Below are positions 15,108 to 23,161 of a stretch of 64,000 bases of DNA, piece after piece (position 1 is the first letter of the stretch; every line of letters starts with the position of its first letter). This DNA is from an uncultured Eggerthellaceae bacterium (lineage in GTDB: Bacteria; Actinomycetota; Coriobacteriia; Coriobacteriales; Eggerthellaceae), in NCBI GenBank assembly GCA_910589125.1, contig CAJURX010000008.1, positions 39,114 to 103,113 on the forward strand. Reading direction: 5' to 3'. Both the position numbers and the translations under genes were made by a program. Under the pieces are notes generated by a model. That model was not told where the DNA came from. It saw only the letters and a program-made list of their open reading frames with translations, and did not search any database.

Positions 15108-15578
15108 TCACTTCACGACGAGGACAGGGCGATTCGCCTTCTGCAGCACCGAGAAGGCAACAGACCCCAGCATGCCGCGGATCACGCCCATGCCACGATG
15201 CCCCATGACGATGCAGTCATAATCCAGGTCGTTCGCATAGGCCACGATCGTGTCATGCGGGCTGCCATTCACGATGGCGATATCAACGAACGCCGCATCT
15301 CCCACGATATCCGCGATGCTCTTCGCGATGCGGTCCGTCTCGCGCACCTCAGCCTCATCGCCGATCTCAGAGATGGCATTCATGTCCAGGGAATCCCCGA
15401 GGACGCCGCTCATGCGCGACGCGATCTTGAACGTCTCGGCATTGTAATCATGCCAATCCACCACATTCAGGACCGTCAGCTGCGGAGCCTCCGCACCCTG
15501 CACGAGCTCCATCGCGCTTTGCAGGGCCTTCCGGGCCGGTTCGGAATCATCGAACGGCACCAATACCTTCTCATACAT
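15108..15578 (-). CDS. Universal stress protein (UspA family)
   Basis: A 156-residue single-domain universal stress protein. The N-terminal MYEKVLVPFDDSEPARKAL and the C-terminal ATP-binding signature GHRGMGVIRGMLGS (G-2x-G-9x-G-S type), followed by VLQKANRPVLVVK, place it in the ATP-binding subgroup. The ATG at 15578 follows AAGGAGGAAGCC and is preferred over an upstream in-frame codon. It lies 82 bp after pspA on the same strand, so the two may be one stress operon. These proteins bind nucleotides in the cytoplasm and are induced by growth arrest; no specific target can be read here. Confidence 0.93.
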   Translation of the reverse strand: MYEKVLVPFDDSEPARKALQSAMELVQGAEAPQLTVLNVVDWHDYNAETFKIASRMSGVLGDSLDMNAISEIGDEAEVRETDRIAKSIADIVGDAAFVDIAIVNGSPHDTIVAYANDLDYDCIVMGHRGMGVIRGMLGSVAFSVLQKANRPVLVVK

Positions 15579-15660
15579 GGCTTCCTCCTTCCATGCGAGC
15601 GACGGGACCGCACCCTGCTGGCTCACCAGCCCGAGCGCGCGCCCCGCTTGCGCCCAGATC

Positions 15661-16344
15661 CTACATGCCCATCTCAGCCTTCAGGCGTGCCAGGTCATCT
15701 TCGACATCTGCATCCACGCCCATGGCCTCGTACTTCTTCTCGAGCTCCTCGGTCTCTGACTTGGGCTGCGCGTTCAAAGCCTCCATGGCATTCGCGCGGT
15801 CCAGCATCTCGTCAGCCTTCGCCTCCATGCGATCGAAGGCGCTCATGGCACCTTCGGCCTTGTTGGAGCCAGCGGTCATCTTGTTGACCTTGTCCTGCGT
15901 CTTGGCAACGGCGGTCTTGGCCTTGATGACCTCCTTGCGCTCCTGCAGCGTCTCTATGTCGGACACGAGCTTGTCATGCATCTGGCGCATCTTCGACGCA
16001 TTCTCCGTGGCCGTGGCATACGCTATCTGCAGGCCTTCCTTCTTACCCTCCAGCTTCTGCTTCTTCTTCAGGAACGTGCGGGCATCGCCCTCATTGCCCG
16101 CCGCGAGCGCCTTGCGCGCAAGCTCCTCGTACTTGTCGATCTCCTTCTCATTGTCATCGAGCAGACGCTTCGTGCGGGATTCCTCAGCCATGACGGCTGC
16201 TGTGGATTCCTTGACCTCCGCCAAGCTCTCCGTGAGGTCGCGCATGTACTGTTCGATCATCTTCGAGGGATCCTCGGCGCGATCGAGCAGATCGTTGATG
16301 TTCGCCTTGATGATGGTGGTGAAGCGGTCGAGTATTCCTGCCAT
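15661..16344 (-). CDS. pspA: PspA/IM30 (phage-shock protein A) family protein
   Basis: A 227-residue, almost wholly helical protein. It starts MAGILDRFTTIIKANINDLL, then EDPSKMIEQYMRDL, typical of the amphipathic N-terminus and first coiled coil of PspA/Vipp1. Long charged coiled coils continue to about residue 200. ESCRT-III-like PspA proteins bind stressed membranes and limit proton leakage. The ATG at 16344 has AAGGAGATGAAC in front. The glycine-rich membrane protein upstream (16489-17613) is a plausible functional neighbour, with usp downstream. Confidence 0.92.
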   Translation of the reverse strand: MAGILDRFTTIIKANINDLLDRAEDPSKMIEQYMRDLTESLAEVKESTAAVMAEESRTKRLLDDNEKEIDKYEELARKALAAGNEGDARTFLKKKQKLEGKKEGLQIAYATATENASKMRQMHDKLVSDIETLQERKEVIKAKTAVAKTQDKVNKMTAGSNKAEGAMSAFDRMEAKADEMLDRANAMEALNAQPKSETEELEKKYEAMGVDADVEDDLARLKAEMGM

Positions 16345-16488
16345 GTTCATCTCCTTACCTGAGAAGCGCCGCCGCGCATCGTGCGGTGCTGTGATCGTCT
16401 GATTGTGGCGCAAGCGCCGCGCATTTCCGTCACCTTCGCCGAATTGTCACCGTTTTGTCCCACGAGATGCCACGGAGCGCTCGTCCGC

Positions 16489-17613
16489 TCAGCTGGCAGC
16501 AGGAGGCGGCGTGCCCTCATCGGAGTACTTCTCCTCAAGGTCGCGCAGCTCCTCATCGCCGAACTTCTCGAGCGGCTTCGACAAGATCTCCTCCTGGCGC
16601 TTCAGCTCCTGCTCCCGGGCGATGCGACGCCGACGCAGCACCACCGCGGCGATCGTCACCACGATGACCACGCCTGCCACCACGGCGAACGTGATGTACA
16701 CAGGCCCGTTGCGCTTCGCGTCCGTGGTCATGATGCGATCTGCCGTCTGCGTGAACGTGCGCGCGAATATCTCCGTCTCCGAAAGGGACATGTCGTTGTA
16801 GTTGGCGTTCAGGCAGTCCTGGAAGATCCGCAGCGCCTCCGAATCCAGCACGCCCCGCGCCTGCGCGCCGACCCAATACCCCACGTGGAAGCTGCCGTGG
16901 TCATCATCGCAGAAGAACACGACGAAGTGCGCTTGGTCGCTGATGTTCTGCTCGTAGAACTCCTGCGCCAGCCGCGTGAGCTCCGGAGGCGACGTCACTG
17001 CGCCGTTCGGCTCTATATAAAGGTAGGGCTGGATGCCCGTGTCCATGTAGAACTGCCGCATCCCCTGCTCGAGCTGCTGCGGGTTGGCGATCCAGTCTCC
17101 CTCATCCGTGAAGTACGACGTCTCCTCCACGCTGCCTGCGGGAAGGGGCGTGCGCTCCACCGTCGATGCCGTGCCACCCGACGCACCCGGCGTGCATGCA
17201 CCGCCATCCATGATGGCCACGAGCGCTCCGCACAAGAGGATGGCGCAGAGGATGACGATGACCGTGGTCAAGCACCCGCTGGATCCCCGGCCTCCCGGAC
17301 CGCTAGGCCCGCTCGGGCCTCCACCCGAGCCACCGGGACCACCAGAGCCGCCACCCGAACCGCCTGTGCCCCCGCCGCCGCGGCCACCCCCGAGCAGATT
17401 GCCTAGGATGAGACCGCCCAGAAAGCCGCCACCACCGCCGTGGTACGCAGGACCAGGGTAGCCGCCCCCGAATCCCGGGCCACCGAAGCCGGAGCCGGCA
17501 GAGCGGCCACCGCCGCCAGGCCGACCGCCCGAGAATCCGCCCCCGAAGCCGCCACTGGAGAATCCCCCGCCGAAACCGCCTCCACCGAAGCCACCACCAG
17601 CGGATCTGCCCAT
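16489..17613 (-). CDS. Glycine-rich two-span membrane protein (TPM/YgcG-like, uncertain)
   Basis: A 374-residue protein beginning MGRSAGGG. Residues 1-120 are a low-complexity run of Phe-Gly-Gly and Gly-Pro repeats. A first membrane segment (about 122-142, TTVIVILCAILLCGALVAIM) is followed by an extracytoplasmic domain of about 150 residues that resembles the TPM fold (YLYIEPNGAVTSPPELTRLAQEFY, FCDDDHGSF). A second segment lies near 295-317, with a charged cytoplasmic tail rich in Glu and Lys. The ATG at 17613 follows GAGGGAGG. It lies upstream of pspA on the same strand and is divergent from the secreted protease. TPM proteins of this layout often accompany membrane-stress genes. The exact function is unknown. 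Confidence 0.75.
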   Translation of the reverse strand: MGRSAGGGFGGGGFGGGFSSGGFGGGFSGGRPGGGGRSAGSGFGGPGFGGGYPGPAYHGGGGGFLGGLILGNLLGGGRGGGGTGGSGGGSGGPGGSGGGPSGPSGPGGRGSSGCLTTVIVILCAILLCGALVAIMDGGACTPGASGGTASTVERTPLPAGSVEETSYFTDEGDWIANPQQLEQGMRQFYMDTGIQPYLYIEPNGAVTSPPELTRLAQEFYEQNISDQAHFVVFFCDDDHGSFHVGYWVGAQARGVLDSEALRIFQDCLNANYNDMSLSETEIFARTFTQTADRIMTTDAKRNGPVYITFAVVAGVVIVVTIAAVVLRRRRIAREQELKRQEEILSKPLEKFGDEELRDLEEKYSDEGTPPPAAS

Positions 17614-17706
17614 GAGAACCTCCCTCATGTCGTCATCATCTGGAACAATGAAGTTCTTTCTGGTCAGCAAGTCTACTTGAATGCCCACCTGGAATAGAAT
17701 TCCCTC

Positions 17707-19698
17707 ATGAAAAGGTTACCTGCTCATATATGCGCATGCGCTCTGGCGATCGCGCTTGGCCTCTGCCCAACGTCCGCGCTGGCCGCAGGCGCAGGTCCCC
17801 AACCAGGTCCGCTACCCGACTCCCCCACCCAGGCATCCCAACCACAGGAGAGCACGGATGCCACGGATGCGAGCAATGCCCCCGATGCTGCCGAAGCGCC
17901 TGCTGACACCAACGCGGAGACCGCCCCGGAGGCGAAGGCGGACGTCACCGACCCCACCCAAGCCGTGCGGTTCTCCCTGACGAACATCGGCCAGGCGACC
18001 ACCGCGAAGATACAGAAGCCCTGGGGCTCATGCTGGGCGTTCGCTGTGGCGGGAGCTATCGAGAGCTCCATCCTGAAGGCCGAGGCAGCATCCTCAGGCG
18101 CGCCTTCCACCACCCTCTCGCCCGACTCTCCCGCATACGCCGAAGCCGCCTTGGACGATCTACCCACGACCCCCGATATCTCCGAGCGCGCGATAGGATG
18201 GTTCGCGCACGAGCCCCAAACAGAAGCCAGCGGCGGCGCGCAGGCAGGAGAAGGGCTCCACCGGCCCACACCCTCCCCGGAAGATCAGCTCTCAGGTGGC
18301 AACTTCGCAACGGCTGCCTCTGCGCTCACAGCCTGGCAATCCCTCTTGACCGAAGAGGCCGCCCCGTACGAATACAACGGATACGCACCCGGCACCTCCG
18401 CACCGTGGTACGCCACCGATGCTGATGTCGATACGCGCTATGAGGACTGGTCGCTGGCGGATGACCTGCGCACGAAGGAGGACACGGGCTGGCGGGTGAG
18501 CGAGGTCCTGCGCCTGCAGAGCCCTGCGAAGCTCACGGAGGAGCGCGCATATGCTGGCTACGACGAGGCCGCTGCGGCGGCCGTGAAGCGCACTCTGGTG
18601 GATGTGGGCGGCGTTGCCATCGCGCTCTCCATGGAGCAGAACATCCCGTCACAGGTATGGAAGGGCGACTACGCCACGACGCCCCCGTCGGAGAGCTTCA
18701 CATTCTCAACGTGGAGCCAATACGATGCATCCGCAACGGTCTCGCAAGACCATGCGGCCGTGATCCTGGGCTGGGATGACGCGTATCCCACATCCAGCTT
18801 CCAGGGCACTGCGAGCGGACAGCCGCCTGCAGATGGAGCCTGGCTCTGCAAGAACAGCTGGGGCAACGACGCGCTGTTCGAGGACCTGGGAGGAGCTGAC
18901 GAGGCCACGCACTGGGGCCTTCCAGATGCGCAGGGGCGCGCGAGCGGATACTTCTGGCTCTCCTACTACGACCACACCATCTCCGACCTCGAGGCATTCG
19001 CCGTGACGCCCATCACCGAGAGCTACGACAGCATCTACCAGCACGACTACCTCGGAGCGACCGAGTATGTCGCTCCCGTGCAGTACGACGGCCCCGTGCA
19101 GACGGCGAACGCATTCACGGCGAAGGAGACCGAGCTCATAGAGGCGGTGACGGCGTGGACGTTCGCGCCTGGCACCGGGTGCGCCGCCACCGTGCGCGTC
19201 CTTCCCGTGGGATTCGATGCTGCGCACGCCTCAGCCGATGAGATGATGGCCGCAGCCCCTCCCCTCGCACGGGCGCAGGCAGACTTCACGGAGGCCGGAT
19301 TCCATACCTTGGAGCTGGATGCTCCCGTGCTCGTGATGCAAGGGCAGACATTCGTCATCACGCTGGAGATAGCAGCGGAGCCGGGCGGCTTCGCTAACGG
19401 AGAGCTTGCCGATGACGCACCCAGCTATCTAGGGTTGGAGGTGGCCTATCTGGATCGCGGCTCGCCCGAGCAAGCGACCCTTGCCACTGCCGTTGCCAAC
19501 CCTGGAGAGACGCTCATCAGCCTCGATGGGGCCACATGGATGCGCCTTGAGGACTTCAACGCCCACCGCACAGCCGTCCGCGAGCAGTTCGAGAAAGAGT
19601 CGGACCTCGCCTACGGGAATGCCATCGTCAAGGGCTTGGCGAACGCGACCACCATGGCCGAGCCCGGCCATGTGTACCAGGTGGTGCCGCTCTCGTGA
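17707..19698 (+). CDS. Secreted papain-like (C1 family) cysteine protease
   Basis: A 663-residue exported protein. Signal peptide residues 1-27 end ALAAG, followed by a Pro/Thr/Ala/Asp-rich spacer (28-85). The catalytic set is intact: Cys109 in WGSCWAF, His349 in DHAAVILGW and Asn383 in KNSWG. A beta-rich C-terminal domain (about 430-650) resembles the lectin-like domain common in actinobacterial C1 peptidases. No LPxTG motif or C-terminal anchor is seen, so it is probably released or held non-covalently. A ribosome site is weak (GGAATAG). It is transcribed away from the glycine-rich membrane protein. The substrate is unknown; host or dietary protein is a guess. Confidence 0.9.
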   Translation: MKRLPAHICACALAIALGLCPTSALAAGAGPQPGPLPDSPTQASQPQESTDATDASNAPDAAEAPADTNAETAPEAKADVTDPTQAVRFSLTNIGQATTAKIQKPWGSCWAFAVAGAIESSILKAEAASSGAPSTTLSPDSPAYAEAALDDLPTTPDISERAIGWFAHEPQTEASGGAQAGEGLHRPTPSPEDQLSGGNFATAASALTAWQSLLTEEAAPYEYNGYAPGTSAPWYATDADVDTRYEDWSLADDLRTKEDTGWRVSEVLRLQSPAKLTEERAYAGYDEAAAAAVKRTLVDVGGVAIALSMEQNIPSQVWKGDYATTPPSESFTFSTWSQYDASATVSQDHAAVILGWDDAYPTSSFQGTASGQPPADGAWLCKNSWGNDALFEDLGGADEATHWGLPDAQGRASGYFWLSYYDHTISDLEAFAVTPITESYDSIYQHDYLGATEYVAPVQYDGPVQTANAFTAKETELIEAVTAWTFAPGTGCAATVRVLPVGFDAAHASADEMMAAAPPLARAQADFTEAGFHTLELDAPVLVMQGQTFVITLEIAAEPGGFANGELADDAPSYLGLEVAYLDRGSPEQATLATAVANPGETLISLDGATWMRLEDFNAHRTAVREQFEKESDLAYGNAIVKGLANATTMAEPGHVYQVVPLS

Positions 19699-19706
19699 GC
19701 GGAGCA

Positions 19707-19726
19707 GGGTGCAGTCGCCCCTACAG
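19707..19726 (-). repeat. REP-like GTAGGGGCG element overlapping a stop codon
   Basis: On the minus strand CTGTAGGGGCGACTGCACCC resembles the GTAGGGGCGC elements near 62.5, 63.4 and 49.9 kb. The TAG inside it is the stop codon of the flavin reductase gene. Confidence 0.3.
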
Positions 19727-20473
19727 CTCCACCCGCTCGAACATGTCCTTGCCCACGCCGCAGATGGGGCACGTGTAATCATCCGGCAGCTCGTCGACCA
19801 CTTCGATGTAGCCACAGAGCTTGCAGCGCCATCCGTACTTGGGGACGCCCTTGGATGCACCCGCAGATGCCGAGGTTCCCTCCTGCGCAGATGCTGGTGC
19901 CTCCGTGCTCCCCGATACAGCGGCTGCATCCGCTGAGCTCGCTGCGTCGTTCGCAGATGCCGACTCATCCACATAGGAGGCCGCCTTCGGGGGCGTCTTG
20001 CCCCGCAGCACCTCGTGATAGTACGCATAGGTCATGGGATCCGTCCCAGGCAGCATGACCGCCTCCAACACCGACCCCACGAACAGATAATGCGTTCCCA
20101 CATCCACGCGCTCGCGCACCTCCACCGAGAATGCCGCGGTGCAATGGGCGTGGACCTGCGGGAGCTGATGTTCGCATATCGCATGCTGTACATCCGCGAA
20201 CTTATCCACATCCAAGGATGACTTGAAGCCGAAGAGCCCGATCAGGTCCATGGTGGCCGACGTATCCAGGACGCTGACAGCGTACTTGCCGGTCTCCAGG
20301 ATGGCCTTCGTCGTGGCATTCTCCTTGTTCAGCGAGACGCTCACCATCGGCGGCTCGGATGCGACCTGCTGGAACGTGTTCGCCACGCATCCGGTCTTCT
20401 TGCCGTCGCTCGTGAACGCCGTGACCAGATAGAGGCCATAGCTCAAGCTGTGGAATGCGGATCTGTCTATCAT
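19721..20473 (-). CDS. Flavin reductase-like domain fused to rubredoxin
   Basis: A 250-residue fusion. Residues 1-165 form an FMN-binding flavin reductase-like domain (SYGLYLVTAF, GCVANTFQQVASEPPMVSVSLNK). A low-complexity Ala/Ser linker follows (165-212). The C-terminal rubredoxin has CKLCGY and CPICGVGKDMFE, supplying four Cys for one iron. Such High-molecular-weight-rubredoxin-like proteins pass electrons from reduced pyridine nucleotide or flavin to oxygen- or NO-reducing partners in anaerobes; no such partner is in the window. The ATG at 20473 follows AAAGGCGAGGGACGC. Translation further upstream would run into tRNA-Thr, which excludes the longer frame. Confidence 0.92.
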   Translation of the reverse strand: MIDRSAFHSLSYGLYLVTAFTSDGKKTGCVANTFQQVASEPPMVSVSLNKENATTKAILETGKYAVSVLDTSATMDLIGLFGFKSSLDVDKFADVQHAICEHQLPQVHAHCTAAFSVEVRERVDVGTHYLFVGSVLEAVMLPGTDPMTYAYYHEVLRGKTPPKAASYVDESASANDAASSADAAAVSGSTEAPASAQEGTSASAGASKGVPKYGWRCKLCGYIEVVDELPDDYTCPICGVGKDMFERVEL

Positions 20474-20545
20474 GCGTCCCTCGCCTTTCTGATGCGCCCT
20501 GAATGCAGAACAGGCCAGAGACGCATCCCTGACCTGTTTGAGCTC

Positions 20546-20621
20546 TGGAGCCAACGAGCGGACTCGAACCGCTGACCTACGCATTACGAGTGCGTTGCTC
20601 TACCAACTGAGCCACGTTGGC
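20546..20621 (-). tRNA. tRNA-Thr (anticodon CGU)
   Basis: Read on the minus strand, the acceptor stem GCCAACG / CGTTGGC pairs perfectly, with discriminator U and an encoded CCA. The anticodon stem ACGCA / TGCGT encloses CTCGTAA, giving anticodon CGU. Length is 76 nt. An extended -10 promoter lies about 30 bp upstream. Confidence 0.96.
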
Positions 20622-20657
20622 TTGAACGTGAGCCGCGCCTGAACGCGACGTTGCGAA

Positions 20658-20666
20658 AGTATAGCA
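20658..20666 (-). promoter_or_regulatory. tRNA-Thr promoter (extended -10)
   Basis: TGC TATACT is read on the minus strand (20666-20658). The -35 region is weak (TCGCAA). Confidence 0.5.
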
Positions 20667-20728
20667 AAAGCATCGGCTCTTGCGAACCCCGCAAAGCAAG
20701 GGATCGCAGATGCCGAGCGCACCGCTCC

Positions 20729-21004
20729 CTACACCTCGTGCATGAAGCGGAACACGTCCTCGCGCTGGATGATGATCTGGCAGCTGAGCTCCTGTCCCAC
20801 TGCGCTCAAGCGATCCTGCACCTCATTGAAGGCACATGCATCGGTGTTCAGCGTCACCAGCATGGTCATGGAGAACAGCTCTTCCTGACCGAGCACCGTC
20901 TGATTGATGTCGTCGATGTTGGCCGAGCACTCCGTGAGCACGGTGGCCACTGCCGCCACGATACCGGTGCGGTCCTTGCCGAGCACTGAGATGACGCATT
21001 TCAT
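20729..21004 (-). CDS. ACT-domain protein (UPF0237 family)
   Basis: A 91-residue protein made of a tandem-ACT fold: MKCVISVLGKDRTGIVAAVA, then INQTVL and MTMLVTL. The family is common in Firmicutes and Actinobacteria and usually sits next to a DUF711 (UPF0210) gene, which is absent here. ACT domains bind small ligands, typically amino acids; the ligand is unknown. The ATG at 21004 has AAAGGAACCAGCC in front, and the frame six codons longer has no ribosome site. Confidence 0.9.
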   Translation of the reverse strand: MKCVISVLGKDRTGIVAAVATVLTECSANIDDINQTVLGQEELFSMTMLVTLNTDACAFNEVQDRLSAVGQELSCQIIIQREDVFRFMHEV

Positions 21005-21085
21005 GGCTGGTTCCTTTCGCATGCCTGATGAGGTCCGTTCGTGTTCGCTTCCGTCGTTCGTGACTGCCAGTATGCCAGCTCGAGG

Positions 21086-21649
21086 CTATCCGCGCACGAT
21101 CAAGCTGAGCGCTTCGCTGCGCGTGGCATGCCGCCGCTCGAAGATGCCCCGCACCGCACTGGTGGTGGTCTTGCTCCCCGGCTTCTTCACGCCGCGCATG
21201 CTCATGCAGAGGTGCTCCGCCTCCAGCACCACCAGCACGCCCTCTGGATGCAGCTCCTGCACCAGCGTGTCAGCGATCTGAGAGGTCAGCCGCTCCTGCA
21301 CCTGCGGGCGCTTGGCGAACGCATCGACCAGGCGCGCCAGCTTCGACAACCCGCAGATGCGCCCATCCGCGGCAGGGATGTACGCCACGTGCGCCTGGCC
21401 GAAGAAGGGCACCAGATGATGCTCGCACATGGAGTAGAAGGGGATGTCCCGGACGAGCACCATCTCCTGATGGCCTTCGTCGAAGGTGGTCTCGAAGTGG
21501 CGACGCGGGTCTTCGGTGAGCCCGGCGAACACCTCCTCGTACATGCGCGCCACGCGCGCGGGCGTCTTGAGGAGCCCTTCGCGGTCAGGATCCTCGCCGA
21601 TCCCCTCGAGGATCAGGCGAACGCCCTCTTCGATCTTGGCCTTGTCCAT
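21086..21649 (-). CDS. folE: GTP cyclohydrolase I
   Basis: FolE (187 residues) converts GTP to 7,8-dihydroneopterin triphosphate, the first step of folate synthesis. Key motifs are present: FYSMCEHHLVPFFG with the zinc Cys and His, GLSKLARLVDAFAKRPQVQERLT, and the second zinc Cys in EHLCMSMRGVKKPGSKT. The ATG at 21649 is preferred, because AAAGG then has usable spacing; an ATG two codons earlier overlaps that site. No other folate genes are adjacent. FolE, Xth and RlmH lie on one strand with short gaps. Confidence 0.96.
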   Translation of the reverse strand: MDKAKIEEGVRLILEGIGEDPDREGLLKTPARVARMYEEVFAGLTEDPRRHFETTFDEGHQEMVLVRDIPFYSMCEHHLVPFFGQAHVAYIPAADGRICGLSKLARLVDAFAKRPQVQERLTSQIADTLVQELHPEGVLVVLEAEHLCMSMRGVKKPGSKTTTSAVRGIFERRHATRSEALSLIVRG

Positions 21650-21707
21650 GCGCATCCTTTCGTCACGCGAACAGTATACGTGCGGACGCGCGCTGCGGGA
21701 AGCGGCC

Positions 21708-22619
21708 CTACAGGTCCAGCTCCAAGCCGATGGGGCAATGGTCGCTGCTCGCCACCTCCGCGTAGATGGAAGCAGCCTCTATCTTGCCCTTCAAGCTCTC
21801 GCTCACGAGGAAGTAGTCGATCCGCCAGCCCGCATTCGTGCTGCGAGCGCGCCGCAGGTAGCTCCACCACGTGTAGGCACCCGTCTGGTCGGGATGCAGA
21901 TAGCGGAACGTGTCGATGAATCCCGCTCCCTGCAGTGCATCCATCTTGCCGCGCTCTTCATCAGAGAAGCCCGACTTGCCCCGATTGGGGCCGGGATTCT
22001 TGAGGTCGATATCCTTGTGCGCCACGTTGAAGTCACCGCACATCACCACCGGCTTGGGATCGGTGCGCTCGCCAGCGCCTGTCTTGGGAAGCGCATCCAT
22101 GGCAGCATCAGCATCCTTCGCCTCGAGGAATGCAACGAAGGCTGCTGCCTCCACCTCATCCGCCGTCTGGCCGTCACAGGCGCGGCTCACCGGCACGCCC
22201 TCGGGGATGACGCCCTCCTCGAGCCCCTTGCAGAACTCCCGGAACGCATCGTCCCATTGCATCCGATGATCGATGCGCGCCAGCTCGTTCTGCGAGTTGG
22301 GCGTGTAGACATCCACGAACCAGAAATCCTCGAACTCAGCCGCGAGGATGCGCCCCTCCGCGTCCAAGTACGCATCCCCCAGCCCGTGCAGCACCTGATG
22401 CGGCTCCTCGCGACAGAAGATGGCCGTGCCCGAGTATCCGCGCTTCTGCGCGAAGCTGTAGAACTGATGGTATCCCGGCAGGTCCAACTCCACCTGACCT
22501 GGCTGGCACTTCGTCTCCTGCAACGCGAAGATATCCGCGTTGAAGCTGCTCAGCACCTCCATGAAGTCCTTCTTCAGGACCGCGCGGATGCCATTGACAT
22601 TCCATGATATGAATCGCAT
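21708..22619 (-). CDS. xth: Exodeoxyribonuclease III (AP endonuclease)
   Basis: A 303-residue EEP-family nuclease for base-excision repair. It starts MRFISWNVNGIRA, with the metal-binding Glu in LQETKC, YSGTAIF, the GDFNVAH catalytic loop, TYRYLHPD-type and WRIDYFLVS motifs, and the C-terminal SDHCPIGLEL with the catalytic Asp-His. Relative to E. coli it carries an insertion of about 35 residues in the middle (about 125-165, Ala/Asp-rich). AGGAGGTCGC precedes the ATG. Confidence 0.95.
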   Translation of the reverse strand: MRFISWNVNGIRAVLKKDFMEVLSSFNADIFALQETKCQPGQVELDLPGYHQFYSFAQKRGYSGTAIFCREEPHQVLHGLGDAYLDAEGRILAAEFEDFWFVDVYTPNSQNELARIDHRMQWDDAFREFCKGLEEGVIPEGVPVSRACDGQTADEVEAAAFVAFLEAKDADAAMDALPKTGAGERTDPKPVVMCGDFNVAHKDIDLKNPGPNRGKSGFSDEERGKMDALQGAGFIDTFRYLHPDQTGAYTWWSYLRRARSTNAGWRIDYFLVSESLKGKIEAASIYAEVASSDHCPIGLELDL

Positions 22620-22675
22620 GCGACCTCCTCGCTATGGCTGCATCCCGCATAGAGGGGATGCGCCTCATGTGCGGA

Positions 22676-23149
22676 TCATTTATGGTATGGCTCGCCCCGT
22701 TGGATCTTGAATGCGCGATAGACCTGCTCCAGCAGGACCACTCGGGCAAGGTTATGGGGCAGCGTGATATCCCCCAGCGACCACCGCGCTCGCGCCCGCT
22801 GTCGCACCTCCGCAGAGACGCCGCACGAGCCACCGATGATGAGCGCCACATCGTTCACGCCTGCAAGCGGCAGCTCCTCCAACGCACGCGCGATGCCAGG
22901 GCTGGACATGCGCTTGCCGCCGATATCCAGCAAGATGGGGAATTCATCGGGGAAGAGCGCCTTGAGGATGCCCTCCCCCTCCCGGCTCACCGCCTGGTCA
23001 TCGCCGCCCACGCGCGTCGGATCAGCATCAGGAAGCTCCACCACGCTCACGTTCGCATAGGGCTTGAGGCGCTTCGAGTATTCAGCACATGCGTCGCGCC
23101 AGAAGCTCTCCTTCAGGCGGCCGACGGCGATGATGCGGATATGCAGCAT
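22676..23149 (-). CDS. rlmH: 23S rRNA (pseudouridine1915-N3)-methyltransferase RlmH
   Basis: A 157-residue SPOUT-family methyltransferase that modifies helix 69 of 23S rRNA. The hallmark C-terminal knot is intact: LLDIGGKRMSSPGIA, IGGSCGVSAEV, and TLPHNLARVVLLEQVYRAFKIQRGEPYHK at the very end. The length is the family norm. It begins 12 bp after the MurT-GatD stop, so it is probably translated from the same message; its own ribosome site is weak. Confidence 0.97.
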   Translation of the reverse strand: MLHIRIIAVGRLKESFWRDACAEYSKRLKPYANVSVVELPDADPTRVGGDDQAVSREGEGILKALFPDEFPILLDIGGKRMSSPGIARALEELPLAGVNDVALIIGGSCGVSAEVRQRARARWSLGDITLPHNLARVVLLEQVYRAFKIQRGEPYHK

Positions 23150-23161
23150 GGAACAGACCCG

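Noticed and set aside
17300..17600. A minisatellite or CRISPR in the Gly-repeat DNA
   Set aside because: The repeats are short Gly codon runs within a frame with a good start and membrane segments; there are no spacers.
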